Source of the DNA: Chersky-840 sp963764205
GTDB taxonomy: Bacteria; Actinomycetota; Acidimicrobiia; Acidimicrobiales; UBA8190
Direction: 5' to 3'
DNA: 64,000 nucleotides
NCBI GenBank assembly: GCA_963764205.1
Contig: CAVXRN010000006.1
Location: 1,674,001 to 1,738,000 of the forward strand
The translations under genes and the position numbers were made by a program. The notes under the pieces are model-generated. The model saw only the letters and a list, made by a program, of their open reading frames with translations. It searched no databases and was not told the origin of the DNA. Position 1 is the stretch's first letter. Each line of letters opens with the position of its first letter. This document shows positions 8,382 through 16,557 of the stretch, piece by piece.

Positions 8382-8932
8382 TCACGCATTAGGGAACCTG
8401 ATGCTGCACTCGACGTCCACCGCGTCCTGCAGTCGAAGGGCACCGAAGAAACCCGTGTAGGGCTTAATGCCCCAAATGCTCTGCACGACCGTCGCACTGC
8501 CGGCGATCACCCCGTCGTCTCGTCGGTGCACTTCGAGGCGGAGTGGATGGCTCTGACCGTTCATTATGAGGTCGCCTTCGAAAGTCGCATCCTGGTCGAG
8601 GAGGGGTCTCGTGGAGGTGAATGTCGCCTCTGGGTAGCGGTCGGTTTTAAGAACCTTGTTCAAGGTATTGCGGATCTTTTCCTTGTCGGCTTCGCTCAGG
8701 GGCTTCGCGCCCCAGAGCCTTCGATCACCTGCAGACCTCTCATGTCCACCGAGATCGACACTGTCATGTGCGTCACGGGTTGGTCGGGGATGCTTATGCT
8801 TCCATGCCACTTGGACGCCTGGATGAGAAGGTCGTGGCCCACCCTTGCAGCGATCCCCTGGCGAAAGGTGCGCAGCAGTAGCGAGCCGTTCTGCGAGCCG
8901 ATCTCGTAGTGACCTGGTGCTGGCGGTGTCAA
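8382..8932 (-). pseudogene. YceI-family protein, broken by a single-base frameshift
   Basis: Two overlapping minus-strand frames together make one YceI-like lipocalin-fold protein. The first half (from ATG 8932) runs GHYEIGSQNGSLLLRTF, GHDLLIQ, then MRGLQVIEGSGA before a stop at about 8696. The second half in the next frame resumes at AKPLSEADKEKIRNTL and continues through YPEATFTSTR to the end at 8382. The family consensus 'eV.eGsGG.KPLsd.D' spans the junction, so one extra G in the GGGG run near 8715-8720 would restore it. YceI proteins bind isoprenoids or amphiphiles, usually in the envelope. Either a true inactivation or a sequence error. Confidence 0.8.
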
Positions 8933-9120
8933 GGCGCTTTCAATAGTAGGCGTCTTGAGAGTGTCGGCATGAGGTCGACATCGTGCCGTGGGCGTTTGCC
9001 AACGAAGCCAGCCCCAGGGATGTCATCACGATCGTCGCCAGGTGACCGCACAGTGGATCAAACCAACCACCGGCTCACCGTCGGCTGGCCGTCGACTTCC
9101 CCCGGACCTTCTTGTGCTGA

Positions 9121-9473
9121 GACCGTGCTCGGCATCGCAGGGATCATGCGCATCTTCGACGCCATCTGGGCCTTTCGCTATCACGGCGTGCTCCCTGAGA
9201 ATCTCGAGAATGCGATCTTCGGACACAGCCTGAAGACCTACGGCCGGGTCTACCTCGTCGTGGCCATCGTGCTCATCTTGTGCTTCGTCGGGGTCTCGGC
9301 GCGCTCGCAGATCAGCCGATGGATTGGGATCTTCGCCGGGGCGGTCATGGCCATCAGCTTCATCTGGTGGATGCCCTACTACCCGATCTGGTCCCTGACG
9401 TACCATTTTCATCGGCATACCCGTCATCTACGGCCTTGCCGTCTACGGCGGGCGCGAGGTGATAACGACGTAA
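9121..9473 (+). pseudogene. DUF7144-like membrane protein, decayed duplicate of 13872-14261
   Basis: The translation matches the intact gene from VLGIAGIMRIFDAIWAF to YPIWSLTY. It lacks the first ~14 codons and start codon, which are replaced by unrelated DNA left of 9121. A one-base insertion at about 9403 (tacCattttc versus tacatcttc) throws the last 25 codons out of frame. By eye the two copies are about 93 % identical over 380 bp, including ~28 bp beyond the stop. The intact version has four hydrophobic segments. This copy cannot make a normal product. Confidence 0.85.
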
Positions 9474-9677
9474 CTCGGAATGCGGGGATCCGCTCGGGCT
9501 CGGTCTTCCGAAGCCATTTGAATGTGGGTAACTGACGGAGTGACGTGGTTGTTGGCGCAATCAGGCATGCGCTGAGGGAATAGAGTGTCGGTCGCAGCCA
9601 GGCTCACGGCGTACTTGGCGATATGCTCCATTGGCTATACCAAGGTCAGCGAAGGCGATCAGACAAATGGGGGCATC

Positions 9678-10622
9678 ATGTGGCGGGACCACCGCTTGCC
9701 TTTGGTCACAGCGATATTCTTTCTGTCGGCCATCCTGGGCATGGCCGGATACTTCGCCGTCGGAGCAGATTCGACGGCATCAGCGGCACCTCGTTACGCC
9801 ACGACAGTGATCTCGCGCGGACCGGTCAACCCGGCTGCTATTCCCCTCGGAGACGGCTACGTCTCAACCTCTCCGAAGAAGGGCTACGTCGATTCTTGTA
9901 TTACCAACTTCCCTCCGCAGGGGGGTGCTGCGGGGGATGGACCATGGATCAATACCGCCAACAAGACCTGGGACTCAGTGACAAAGACGGCCGTACAGGG
10001 AACGGTCTCGTGGCCTCAGGCCAGCTTCTCCGTCGCAATATCTGGTGCCCTGCGGATCATCACCGGGAACGATCTGCCCATCGACCACACCACCGGCACC
10101 TTCCCGATCAGCCCATCCGATCCCGCCTATGCCTACGACGAGAACCCGAACACGATCATCCCGCAGTCCATCTCCTGGTCCCTTCCGCTTAATCCGGTAG
10201 CAGCGAAGACCCCCCATTGCACTGGTGGAGGCCCGATCGGTGTCCTCGATGACGGGGTGTACCTCTTCAACGCGCTCGACGGTGAGGGCCGAGACGCCGC
10301 CGCCCATGAGGTGCTCGACAGCTGTCAAGATCACCCTCAGATGGCTGGGATGCTTCATCATCACGCAGTTCCATCGTGCATCCTCTCGCAAGCAACGGGA
10401 CGGTCTACGCTCGTGGGCTACGCGGCCGACGGCTACGGCATCTATGTCGAGCGAAATGCCAGCGGGGCTCTCCTCACCAACGCCAATCTGGATCGCTGTC
10501 ATGGCAAGACGTCACGGGTGCTGTGGAACGGGAAGGAACAGCGCATCTACCACTACGACGCGACGCTGGAGTACCCCTACACCATCGGTTGCTACCACGG
10601 ATCGCCGATCTCCGCCGGTTAG
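9678..10622 (+). CDS. Secreted or membrane-anchored YHYH-domain protein
   Basis: 314 aa from the ATG at 9678 (frame open back to a GTG at 9585). The N-terminal hydrophobic helix VTAIFFLSAILGMAGYFAV followed by AxA-type residues (ASAAP) indicates export. The C-terminal two thirds fit the YHYH domain: GVLDDGVYLFNALDGEGRDA, then MLHHHAVPSC, VGYAADGYGIYVE and RIYHYDATLEYPYTIGCYHG at the end. Paired cysteines suggest disulphides. YHYH proteins are usually extracellular and of unknown activity. It lies between the DUF7144 relic and the Wzc relic and has no partner gene. Confidence 0.75.
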   Translation: MWRDHRLPLVTAIFFLSAILGMAGYFAVGADSTASAAPRYATTVISRGPVNPAAIPLGDGYVSTSPKKGYVDSCITNFPPQGGAAGDGPWINTANKTWDSVTKTAVQGTVSWPQASFSVAISGALRIITGNDLPIDHTTGTFPISPSDPAYAYDENPNTIIPQSISWSLPLNPVAAKTPHCTGGGPIGVLDDGVYLFNALDGEGRDAAAHEVLDSCQDHPQMAGMLHHHAVPSCILSQATGRSTLVGYAADGYGIYVERNASGALLTNANLDRCHGKTSRVLWNGKEQRIYHYDATLEYPYTIGCYHGSPISAG

Positions 10623-10705
10623 CCGAATTAGGGGTGGGTGGACCCTGTCCGTGCCGAAAATGTCATCCGTGGCTGCGTAGCTGGACTTTGTTGTTGAGCC
10701 ACTAA

Positions 10706-11374
10706 GACCAACCCATTGCCGCCACCTCAGACTTAGGGACTCTCGTTTTACAAGGTGCGCAGGTCACGAGCCCCGGAGCCACGGAGGGGAAGACCGCCAC
10801 CTCGGCCAACCTGGCCTATGCGATGGCGGAGTCGGGCCAGCAGGTCGTCCTAGTGGACTGCGACCTGCGCCGCCCCGGGGTGCACGAGTTCTTCCATCTG
10901 CCCAACCACCTGGGCCTCACCTCGGTCCTCCTCGGTGAGGCAGCGGTCGAGGAGGTGCTGCTACCGGTCCAGGGCGACGACGGCACCGACGGCCTGCTGG
11001 TAATCCCCTCGGGGCCGATCCCCCCCAATCCCTCCGAGCTGCTGTCCGGTGCGAGCGCGGAGCTGCTCTTCAAGCAGCTGGCCGAATCCGCTGACATGGT
11101 GATCCTCGACAGCTCGCCCGTGCTGCCGGTGACCGACGCCGTGGTGCTGGCCGCCCGGGTCGACGGTGTGCTGCTCGTGGCGGCGCATCTCGACCGCCAA
11201 GGCGCTGACGCGTTCGCTCGAGCTGCTCGGCCGCGTCGATGCCCCGGTCGTCGGCAGCCCACCCACACCAACGGCAACGGGAATGGGAATGGGAGTGGGA
11301 GTGGGAACGGAAACGGTCTGGTGACACCGAGCGCCAAACCAGGGCCCGCTCACGCCCGACGCAAGACCCGCTGA
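10706..11374 (+). pseudogene. Relic of a Wzc/CpsD-type capsular tyrosine kinase
   Basis: The frame is open from 10706, with no start before the P-loop SPGATEGKTATSANLA (about 10769-10816). Walker A' (VLVDCDLRRP) and Walker B (MVILDSSPVLPVTDAV) follow, as in the intact copy at 53188-54810. The whole Wzz/transmembrane half is missing. Near 11205 the frame slips: the expected family continuation (ALTRSLELLGRVDAPVVG) reads on in the next frame, while this frame ends in a low-complexity Asn-Gly tail. The first ATG (10823) lies after the nucleotide-binding loop, so no active kinase can be made. It is a fragment of a second EPS locus. Confidence 0.85.
11271..11316 (+). repeat. Imperfect hexanucleotide repeat (GGGAAT/GGGAGT)
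   Basis: About seven copies of a degenerate six-base unit inside the Wzc relic, giving alternating Asn-Gly/Ser-Gly residues in one frame. It probably expanded by slippage after the gene lost function. Confidence 0.8.
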
Positions 11375-11672
11375 GCTCCGTTGGTTTCCCGGGGGGCCGC
11401 CCTCTTCGTTGGCTGCTTGGGAAATGAGCGGGGTGCATACATCGGCCAACGGCGTGCTCGCGAACGTTGCGTACGCCCGGAACCGGCGAGGTCGGTGAAA
11501 GTCGCTCGGCTACTGAGCCAACCCCGGCGGGCCGGGGCGGGGGAGTGGGACCTCGGCGAGGTCGGGGCGAGTGTCGGCTCTGTGGCCCAGCCATGAGAGG
11601 CGGGCTACCGGAAACGAGCTCGCTCTATCCGTGGAGCGATGTGTCCGCTTGGGATGCCCATGACCGCCCAAC

Positions 11673-11718
11673 TTCTAGAAGAAAGAAACACTCCATTTCT
11701 AGAAGATAGTTTCTAGAA
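11673..11718. promoter_or_regulatory. Cluster of three TTCTAGAA palindromes
   Basis: The 8-bp palindrome TTCTAGAA occurs at 11673-11680, 11697-11704 and 11711-11718, in an AT-rich patch unlike its GC-rich surroundings. Centre spacings are 24 and 14 bp. It lies just beyond the 3' end of the minus-strand zinc-ribbon gene and after the Wzc relic. Binding sites for a small dimeric regulator or a recombination-related sequence are possible; no assignment is made. Confidence 0.4.
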
Positions 11719-11746
11719 CACCGGGGGAGGCAAGAAGAAGTTCTGC

Positions 11747-12010
11747 CTATCGCCCTGTCGGGGCATGCACTCGCAGAAAGCCGCACTCCTCGCACACGAA
11801 ACTGACGGCTCCACTGACAATCCAGTCGTCTGAGTCTCCCGAGTGATTGCCCCAAGCGGTCGAAGGTGCCTCTTGCACAATGAAGACGCGATCGCCTGCG
11901 GGCATCCATTCGTCGGACCCGCAAAAGGGACAGTTCGGCGTCTTGACCGCATGGCCCACAGCTTCACGCGCCTCTTCGAGAGATCTCTTCTGGTCGGGGT
12001 TGATGCCCAT
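11747..12010 (-). CDS. Small zinc-ribbon protein, unknown function
   Basis: About 87 aa from the ATG at 12010 (an in-frame ATG at 12028 adds six residues). Two CxxC pairs form a zinc ribbon: CPFCGSDEW about a third of the way in and CEECGFLRVH near the C-terminus. Between them lies a hydrophilic stretch ending in DDWIVSGAVSFV. The pattern fits actinobacterial 'CPxCG...CxxCG' small proteins. It stands alone. No DNA-binding or enzymatic motif is evident. Confidence 0.6.
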   Translation of the reverse strand: MGINPDQKRSLEEAREAVGHAVKTPNCPFCGSDEWMPAGDRVFIVQEAPSTAWGNHSGDSDDWIVSGAVSFVCEECGFLRVHAPTGR

Positions 12011-12282
12011 GGACGCGACCCTACGCACGGGCAGGCTTCGGGGTGGATCCCGAGCCCCGTGTATCCATCTGCGGCATAAGGATTGCGTGGGAGTCCGGTA
12101 GCCGAGTCCGACGGTGACCGGTCGGAATCACCGCCGCTGGAACATGTGCGCGTGGGTTGGCACCAAATGTAATCACCGCCACAGAGGACCTGAGTTTCAT
12201 TCCGATCGGACCTTTCGAGCCGTGGACCCGCAGCGACGAGTCGGCGTGGCAACGAGGACCGTACATCGACACGCCTATCGAC

Positions 12283-12798
12283 TCACTTTGGTTCCTTGGC
12301 CGCCTCCGTGAGACCTTCCTTGAGCGCTTTGATGCCGTCGCCGTCGACTCCGACGACCTCGGTCCTGGATGCACCGGCAAGTGCCCCCTTCACGGCAACG
12401 GTGTCGGCCCCGTCGATCAACGTGATGATCCCGGCGAAGCCTTTGGGGATCGCCTCGCCGACGTTTTTCTCTATTCCGGTGTCGATCCGGTGCTTCGTGA
12501 ACTTCCCGATCAGGCCTCCCGCAGCGGCGCCTACCACGACCGAGGCGAGCAGCGGCGGGGCGAACAGCCCGACGACCAAGCCAGCGCCTCCGCCCCACTC
12601 CAGGCCCTTGCGACCATGGTGGTCAGCGGCATCGGTGACGTGCACCGCCCCGTCATTATCGTGTTGGACGAGAATGACTCCTTCGGTGGTCTTGATCTTC
12701 ATGTCCTCGACCAGTTTCGTCAATGCGTCGAAGTCCTTCTTCGCCGTGTCGATGTCTGCGTAGCCGGCGATCACCACGTCATAGGTCTTGTCACTCAT
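12283..12798 (-). CDS. DUF1269-like membrane-associated protein
   Basis: 171 aa. The N-terminal ferredoxin-like segment (YDVVIAGYADIDTAKKDFDA) and VILVQHDNDGAVHV are followed by a glycine/alanine-rich hydrophobic hairpin (AGLVVGLFAPPLLASVVVGA, then GGLIGKF) and a C-terminal alpha/beta part. This is the layout of DUF1269 proteins, which are often linked to stress genes in Actinobacteria. A leader with GGAACAA lies before the ATG at 12798. Monocistronic. Function unknown; membrane interaction is suggested by the hairpin. Confidence 0.75.
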   Translation of the reverse strand: MSDKTYDVVIAGYADIDTAKKDFDALTKLVEDMKIKTTEGVILVQHDNDGAVHVTDAADHHGRKGLEWGGGAGLVVGLFAPPLLASVVVGAAAGGLIGKFTKHRIDTGIEKNVGEAIPKGFAGIITLIDGADTVAVKGALAGASRTEVVGVDGDGIKALKEGLTEAAKEPK

Positions 12799-12844
12799 CG
12801 TTGTTCCTTCTCTCTTTGGGAGCCAGCAGGCTCATATTCGTCTG

Positions 12845-13147
12845 TCATTCAGCGAGCGCGATTCGTTCAAGCGACAGCTCCTGGGTCCCAGACGCGCCAC
12901 ACTGCAAGCACGTCACCCCCTGGTGCCGCCACGATCGCAACATTCGAGTACCGGCATGGTTGAGCACCACCACGAATGCGTCGGAATCGGGATCGAGGTC
13001 GAGTTCGTGATAGGAGCGCCACTCCGTCCTGGCCGATTCGCTCCCGTGCCCGAGCCCTTTGAGCAAGCGCCGAAAACGTTGGTTGCTCGGGTCGAAGATC
13101 CATAGGCTGTGACATGAGTCGATGGTGATGTAGTCCACGTCGCCCAT
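12845..13147 (-). CDS. Small hypothetical protein in a two-gene operon
   Basis: 100 aa, MGDVDYITIDSCHSLWIFD at the start, then an acidic segment ELDLDPDSDAFVVVLNHAG, and near the C-terminus CLQCGASG, a single CxxC. The start codon is 1 bp past the stop of the upstream minus-strand gene (13149), so the two are very likely translated from one message. No family recognised. The opposite strand carries a long open frame that I regard as a GC shadow. Confidence 0.5.
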   Translation of the reverse strand: MGDVDYITIDSCHSLWIFDPSNQRFRRLLKGLGHGSESARTEWRSYHELDLDPDSDAFVVVLNHAGTRMLRSWRHQGVTCLQCGASGTQELSLERIALAE

Positions 13148-13148
13148 G

Positions 13149-13619
13149 TCACGAACTCCAACTGTGGGAGTGCTCGGCCAGGGCGGTCAGCACCGTGCCG
13201 ACGACCTGGACCCAGTGCGTCTCCGATCGAGCGCCGGCGAGCTCGATCTCGAGTGGCACAAGTGTCGATTGCTGGAGCTCGATGACCTCGTCGCCCCGGC
13301 TCTGCGCCTCGGTGAGCAGGTCCTGGGCCACGAACGCCCAGGCGAGGCGCAACCCGCCGTCGGCCGCTCCCCATCGTTGCGCGGCAAGGTCTCTGACGTC
13401 CTGTTCACTGCCGTGCGCCAGGACGTTCAGCCAGGCCCAGTCGGGCACGAGCCGACCATCGTGCTCCAGATGTTGCGCATAGTGCCCAGAGAGAAAGGCC
13501 TCGCATTCCTCTACCAGTTCACTCTCACCAACCTGGCTCTGGTGGTTGTGCTTGCCGGCGTCCTTGCGCCTGCCACGGGCCCATCTCACGATCCACCCTC
13601 CTGCTCCGCTCAACCACAT
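13149..13619 (-). CDS. Hypothetical protein, first gene of a two-gene operon
   Basis: Up to 156 aa from ATG 13619; a GTG at 13532 (VGESELVEECEAFL) is a plausible shorter start. The conserved-looking core is LVPDWAWLNVLAHGSEQDV followed by AWAFVAQDLLTEAQSRGDEV and a helix of hydrophobic/acidic pattern. No cysteine cluster or membrane segment. A DosR-like box is centred about 30 bp upstream of 13619 on the same strand, suggesting induction with the other small genes bearing this box. Function unknown. Confidence 0.5.
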   Translation of the reverse strand: MWLSGAGGWIVRWARGRRKDAGKHNHQSQVGESELVEECEAFLSGHYAQHLEHDGRLVPDWAWLNVLAHGSEQDVRDLAAQRWGAADGGLRLAWAFVAQDLLTEAQSRGDEVIELQQSTLVPLEIELAGARSETHWVQVVGTVLTALAEHSHSWSS

Positions 13620-13641
13620 GCTGCGATCGCCGAGCCTCGTC

Positions 13642-13658
13642 GAATAGAGCCGAATGTC
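13642..13658 (-). promoter_or_regulatory. DosR-like box upstream of the 13619 gene
   Basis: Read on the minus strand this is GACATTCGGCTCTATTC, matching the core seen at 24146 and 13766 (GACCTTTGGCTCT) with two mismatches and an extended CTCTAT arm. It lies 23 bp before the longest possible start of the minus-strand operon. Confidence 0.4.
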
Positions 13659-13765
13659 ACTTTGCCCCGAATTCAGGGGCGAGGCGCGGGGAACCTCGAC
13701 ATCGGGCGGCGGATCCGATGATTCCTGTGGCGTGTAGGAGGTGTCGAGACATTGTCGAAGCGGGT

Positions 13766-13784
13766 AAGGACCTTTGGCTCTGTT
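13766..13784 (+). promoter_or_regulatory. DosR-like box upstream of the DUF7144 gene
   Basis: AAGGACCTTTGGCTCTGTT, about 90 bp before the ATG at 13872. It shares a 13-base core with the box at 24146-24167 and resembles the GGGACYTWNGGYCC-type sites of DosR-family response regulators. The site is absent from the decayed duplicate at 9121, which lost its upstream DNA. Confidence 0.5.
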
Positions 13785-13871
13785 GCATCGGGCCTGGACC
13801 CGAGACGATCTACCTGCCGGACCACCGGAGACCTCCTTCGGTGGCCACTAACTGTCTAGGAGGGATACGAA

Positions 13872-14261
13872 ATGGAAGAACGTGGCGACGGATGGCTGTT
13901 TTTTGCAGGGACGGTGCTCGGCATCGCGGGGATCATGCGCATCTTCGACGCCATCTGGGCCTTTCGCTATCACGGCGTGCTCCCTGAGAATCTCGAGAAT
14001 GCAATCTTCGGACACAGCCTGAAGACCTACGGCTGGGTCTACCTCGTCGTAGCCATCGTGCTCATTCTGTGCTCCGTCGGGGTCCTGGCGCGCTCGCAGG
14101 TCAGCCGTTGGATCGGCATCTTCGCCGGGGCTGTCATGGCCATCAGCTCCATCTGGTGGATGCCCTACTACCCAATTTGGTCTCTGACCTACATCTTCGT
14201 CGGCATCCTCGTCATCTACGGCCTTGCCGTCTACGGCGGGCGTGAGGGGGTAACGACGTAA
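13872..14261 (+). CDS. DUF7144-like four-helix membrane protein
   Basis: 129 aa. Four hydrophobic segments are visible: FFAGTVLGIAGIMRIFDAIW, VYLVVAIVLILCSVGVLA, WIGIFAGAVMAISSIWW and IWSLTYIFVGILVIYGLAVY. The spacing and the PYYPIWSLTYI...VIYGL ending fit DUF7144. The ATG is preceded by AGGAGG (13858-13863). A degenerate copy lies 4.8 kb upstream in the same orientation. A DosR-like box precedes it. Such proteins are common in actinobacterial stress regulons but have no established role. Confidence 0.8.
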   Translation: MEERGDGWLFFAGTVLGIAGIMRIFDAIWAFRYHGVLPENLENAIFGHSLKTYGWVYLVVAIVLILCSVGVLARSQVSRWIGIFAGAVMAISSIWWMPYYPIWSLTYIFVGILVIYGLAVYGGREGVTT

Positions 14262-14291
14262 CACCGAATGCGGGGATCCGCTCGGGCTCCT
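13911..14291 (+). repeat. Right copy of a ~380-bp direct repeat (left copy 9121-9501)
   Basis: Both copies start within the DUF7144 frame and end 28 bp past its stop at GGGATCCGCTCGGGCTC, after which the sequences diverge at once. By-eye identity is about 93 %, with one indel. The 4.4 kb between the copies carry the YHYH, Wzc relic, zinc-ribbon, DUF1269 and hypothetical genes. Confidence 0.85.
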
Positions 14292-14371
14292 TCCCCTGCC
14301 AAGCGCCCTCATGCAGCTCATTCGCGTTCCGCAGATGAGCTGAAGCACCCAGAAACGAAAAGACGTTACCC

Positions 14372-14824
14372 GTGACCGATTCCGCCATTGATGAGCTCGG
14401 TCCAGTCGACTACTTGGTGGTCGAGTTTCCACCCGGCGCCTCGCATTTCAACGGAGAGATGGCGGCCGAGTTGGCGGCACTGGTCGATGCCGGCACGATT
14501 CGAATATTGGATCTAGTTGTGCTGGTCAAGGACCAGGACGGGAACATCGAGGGGCTCGAGATCGAGGACCTCGACCCCGTCGACGAGTTGCGAACCGACG
14601 AAGCCCAACTTTCCGAGATCCTGGCAGCGGAGGACGTGGCGAATCTGGCCGCAGCGATGGAGCCAGGCACGACGGCGGGAGTCCTTGTCTGGGAGAACAC
14701 CTGGGCCGCACCGTTCGCGTCGGCGGCTCGCAGGTCAGGCGGCCAGCTCATTGCAAATGGCCGTATCCCTATACAAGCCATCCTCGCCTCGCTCGAGGCG
14801 GACGGACAAAGCAAAGGAGATTGA
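14372..14824 (+). CDS. DUF6325 family protein
   Basis: 150 aa. It begins with GTG or a close ATG context and shows the family hallmarks ELGPVDYLVVEFP, then RILDLVVLVKDQDG, VLVWENTWAAPFASAARRSG and the ending GRIPIQAILASLEAD. The length is normal. Function unknown, often next to a tiny basic protein, as here. The next gene starts 2 bp after the stop with a good ribosome site (AAAGGAGA) so the pair is an operon. Confidence 0.85.
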   Translation: MTDSAIDELGPVDYLVVEFPPGASHFNGEMAAELAALVDAGTIRILDLVVLVKDQDGNIEGLEIEDLDPVDELRTDEAQLSEILAAEDVANLAAAMEPGTTAGVLVWENTWAAPFASAARRSGGQLIANGRIPIQAILASLEADGQSKGD

Positions 14825-14825
14825 G

Positions 14826-15008
14826 GTGCCACTGGGACGAGGACGTATGGGTCGCCGAGGTGTGATCGGTAGGCCCGTTGCCCGGACTGCAGCGGTCGTG
14901 GGCGGTGCGGCAGTTGTCGCACACGGTGTGGGTCGTCGCCGCGACCGGCGAGAAGATCGCCGGGACGACCGTGGCGACCGACGCGATGATCGCCGGGACC
15001 GGCGCTAG
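14826..15008 (+). CDS. Small basic protein paired with DUF6325
   Basis: 60 aa from GTG 14826. It contains a short hydrophobic stretch VARTAAVVGGAAVVAHGV followed by an arginine/aspartate repeat tail (RRDRREDRRDDRGDRRDD). The arrangement 'ARTAvvaGtA..v...vsRRq' directly after DUF6325 is recurrent in actinobacteria. The charged tail is longer and more repetitive than usual. Function unknown; probably membrane-associated. Confidence 0.6.
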   Translation: MPLGRGRMGRRGVIGRPVARTAAVVGGAAVVAHGVGRRRDRREDRRDDRGDRRDDRRDRR

Positions 15009-15463
15009 GAGAGGTGCGTAAGAGCGCCGTAGGCTCAGATGGTGACAGCAAGGGTCGATTCAGGCGGCGCTCTGTTGCCCAGGAGACGAACGCCGGGTAT
15101 CCGGGATCCCCTGCCGTTCCCGATCAGGTCGGGCGCAGATCCGACGACCGGGCTCAGGTAGCGCAGAATCGGGGCTATGCGGCCCCGGGTCTCATTCTTG
15201 CGTCCGAATGGATTCGACCGGATTCAGGTGACCGAGACCATACGGCGATCGGCGCGGTATTCGCGTCGCTGAGCGATAGAGGATGGGTCAGGTCGGCGGT
15301 GAGCCCGTCACCTTTCCACCTACCCGCTCTGACAGCGGAGCGTCGCCCACCCTGGACCGGTGTGATCGCGCCCGGGGCCGCATCCCAAGCGACCGGGCGG
15401 CGAGGTCACCCTGGACCCGGCAATATCGCTCGATTGCCCGACGTACTTCTGAACGTCAGTCAG
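15009..15463. other. 455-bp stretch without a convincing gene
   Basis: Plus-strand frames are open but carry no family motif, and no ribosome site or codon pattern supports them. It holds the 3' side of the minus-strand TetR gene and whatever terminates the DUF6325 operon; I could not pick out a clear hairpin. Confidence 0.5.
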
Positions 15464-16117
15464 CTAACGCCGCACGGCGATGGCGGCCTTCGAGCCGCTC
15501 CGAGATCGAGCGGCTCTTGCGGCCGTGGACTGAAGTCCTGAGAGCAGGTGACGAGTGGCATTTTGAAACCGCGTGATGTCTCCGAAGGGCCGGGCGACGA
15601 GCATCGCCCCTTCCAGTCCACTCACGATCATCCGGGCTGTCTCGCTTGGAGGCCCGGTAAACGCGAGGTCGCCGTCCTTGCGGCCTTGTTCCAAGACACG
15701 GGCGAGCCACCGCTCGTTCTCGTCGAAGAATCGAACGACAGCGTCTTGCATGGGAGTCGGGAGGGTCTCGTACTCGGCCGCCATCATTCCGCACAGACAC
15801 ATGCGTCGCTCGCGCAAGACATCGAGGTAGAGACCGGCGTAGGCATCGAGCCTGGCGGACGCTTCGGCTGTGCGCTCCTCCACCCCCGACAGCGCCTCGG
15901 CAAAGCGGGCTGCATAGCGGGCAACGAGGGCCTCACCCAGTTCTGCCTTCCCGGCGAAGTGGTAGTGGAGCGCCGCCTTGGTGATCTTCAACTCGGCGGC
16001 CACGTCCGCGTAGCTGAACCCGTTGAAGCCGCGGACCTGGACGAGGCGCTCGGCCACGTCGAGGATCTGGGTCGCCGTGTCGACCCTCTCGGCCTGGCCC
16101 CTCTTCATCGGTTCCAT
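15464..16117 (-). CDS. TetR-family regulator
   Basis: 217 aa from the ATG at 16117; the frame extends upstream but through the operator. The helix-turn-helix is SYADVAAELKITKAALHYHF, followed by AGKAELGEALVARYA. Residues LCGMMAAEYETLPTPMQ lie at the start of the ligand domain, as in the TetR_C group of AcrR-like repressors. Divergent from the cupin/NTF2 operon 87 bp away, with a palindromic operator candidate (16144-16157) between them. It most likely represses itself and that operon. Confidence 0.85.
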   Translation of the reverse strand: MEPMKRGQAERVDTATQILDVAERLVQVRGFNGFSYADVAAELKITKAALHYHFAGKAELGEALVARYAARFAEALSGVEERTAEASARLDAYAGLYLDVLRERRMCLCGMMAAEYETLPTPMQDAVVRFFDENERWLARVLEQGRKDGDLAFTGPPSETARMIVSGLEGAMLVARPFGDITRFQNATRHLLSGLQSTAARAARSRSGSKAAIAVRR

Positions 16118-16143
16118 CCTCTCCCAAAACCCCTTGACTCCTG

Positions 16144-16157
16144 ACCTATTAGTAGGT
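16144..16157. promoter_or_regulatory. Operator-like palindrome for the TetR/cupin divergon
   Basis: ACCTA-TTAG-TAGGT, a perfect 5-bp inverted repeat around a 4-bp centre, 26 bp upstream of the TetR start and 46 bp upstream of the cupin start. The composition (TAGGT/ACCTA arms) is like known TetR/AcrR operators. A TTGACT hexamer precedes it on the plus strand at 16134-16139. Confidence 0.6.
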
Positions 16158-16203
16158 AAGCATATCACCGTCCACGGCAAGGGGATAGGCGAGGGAGGCG
16201 GCC

Positions 16204-16557
16204 ATGCAAGCGACCGAGCACCGCAGTTTCGAGAAGCCCGACGAGGTCCGCGACTTCCCGAATGGGCGGGCCGAGATCGTGAAGGCCGGTGGCGGGGAGA
16301 TTGGCCGTCTCGTCCTTCAGCCCGGGTGGCGCTGGTCCAACGACGTGAAGCCGATCGCCAACACTGAGAGCTGCGAGGCCCCGCATTTCCAATACCACGT
16401 GAGCGGGCAGTTGGCGATCCGTATGGACGACGGCGCCGAGTTCATCGCCGGACCCGGAGACGTCACCTCGCTGCCCAGTGGTCACGACGCCTGGGTGGTC
16501 GGGAACGAACCCGTGGTCGTCGTCGACTGGTTCGGCGCTAGCAACTACGCCAAGTGA
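16204..16557 (+). CDS. Cupin-domain protein
   Basis: 117 aa single-domain cupin. The segment APHFQYHVSGQLAIRMDDG is motif 1 (the usual second His is Gln, Y and H follow), and GPGDVTSLPSGHDAWVVGNE is motif 2 with G-D...P..H. The metal site is therefore partly degenerate, so an enzymatic or ligand-binding role cannot be chosen. First gene of a + operon under the divergent TetR regulator; the stop overlaps the next start (GTGA). Confidence 0.75.
   Translation: MQATEHRSFEKPDEVRDFPNGRAEIVKAGGGEIGRLVLQPGWRWSNDVKPIANTESCEAPHFQYHVSGQLAIRMDDGAEFIAGPGDVTSLPSGHDAWVVGNEPVVVVDWFGASNYAK

Noticed and set aside
13146..13721. 191-aa plus-strand frame opposite the 13149-13619 gene
   Set aside because: Minus-strand product has a better pattern (PDWAWLNVLAHG) and operon spacing; plus frame is a shadow.
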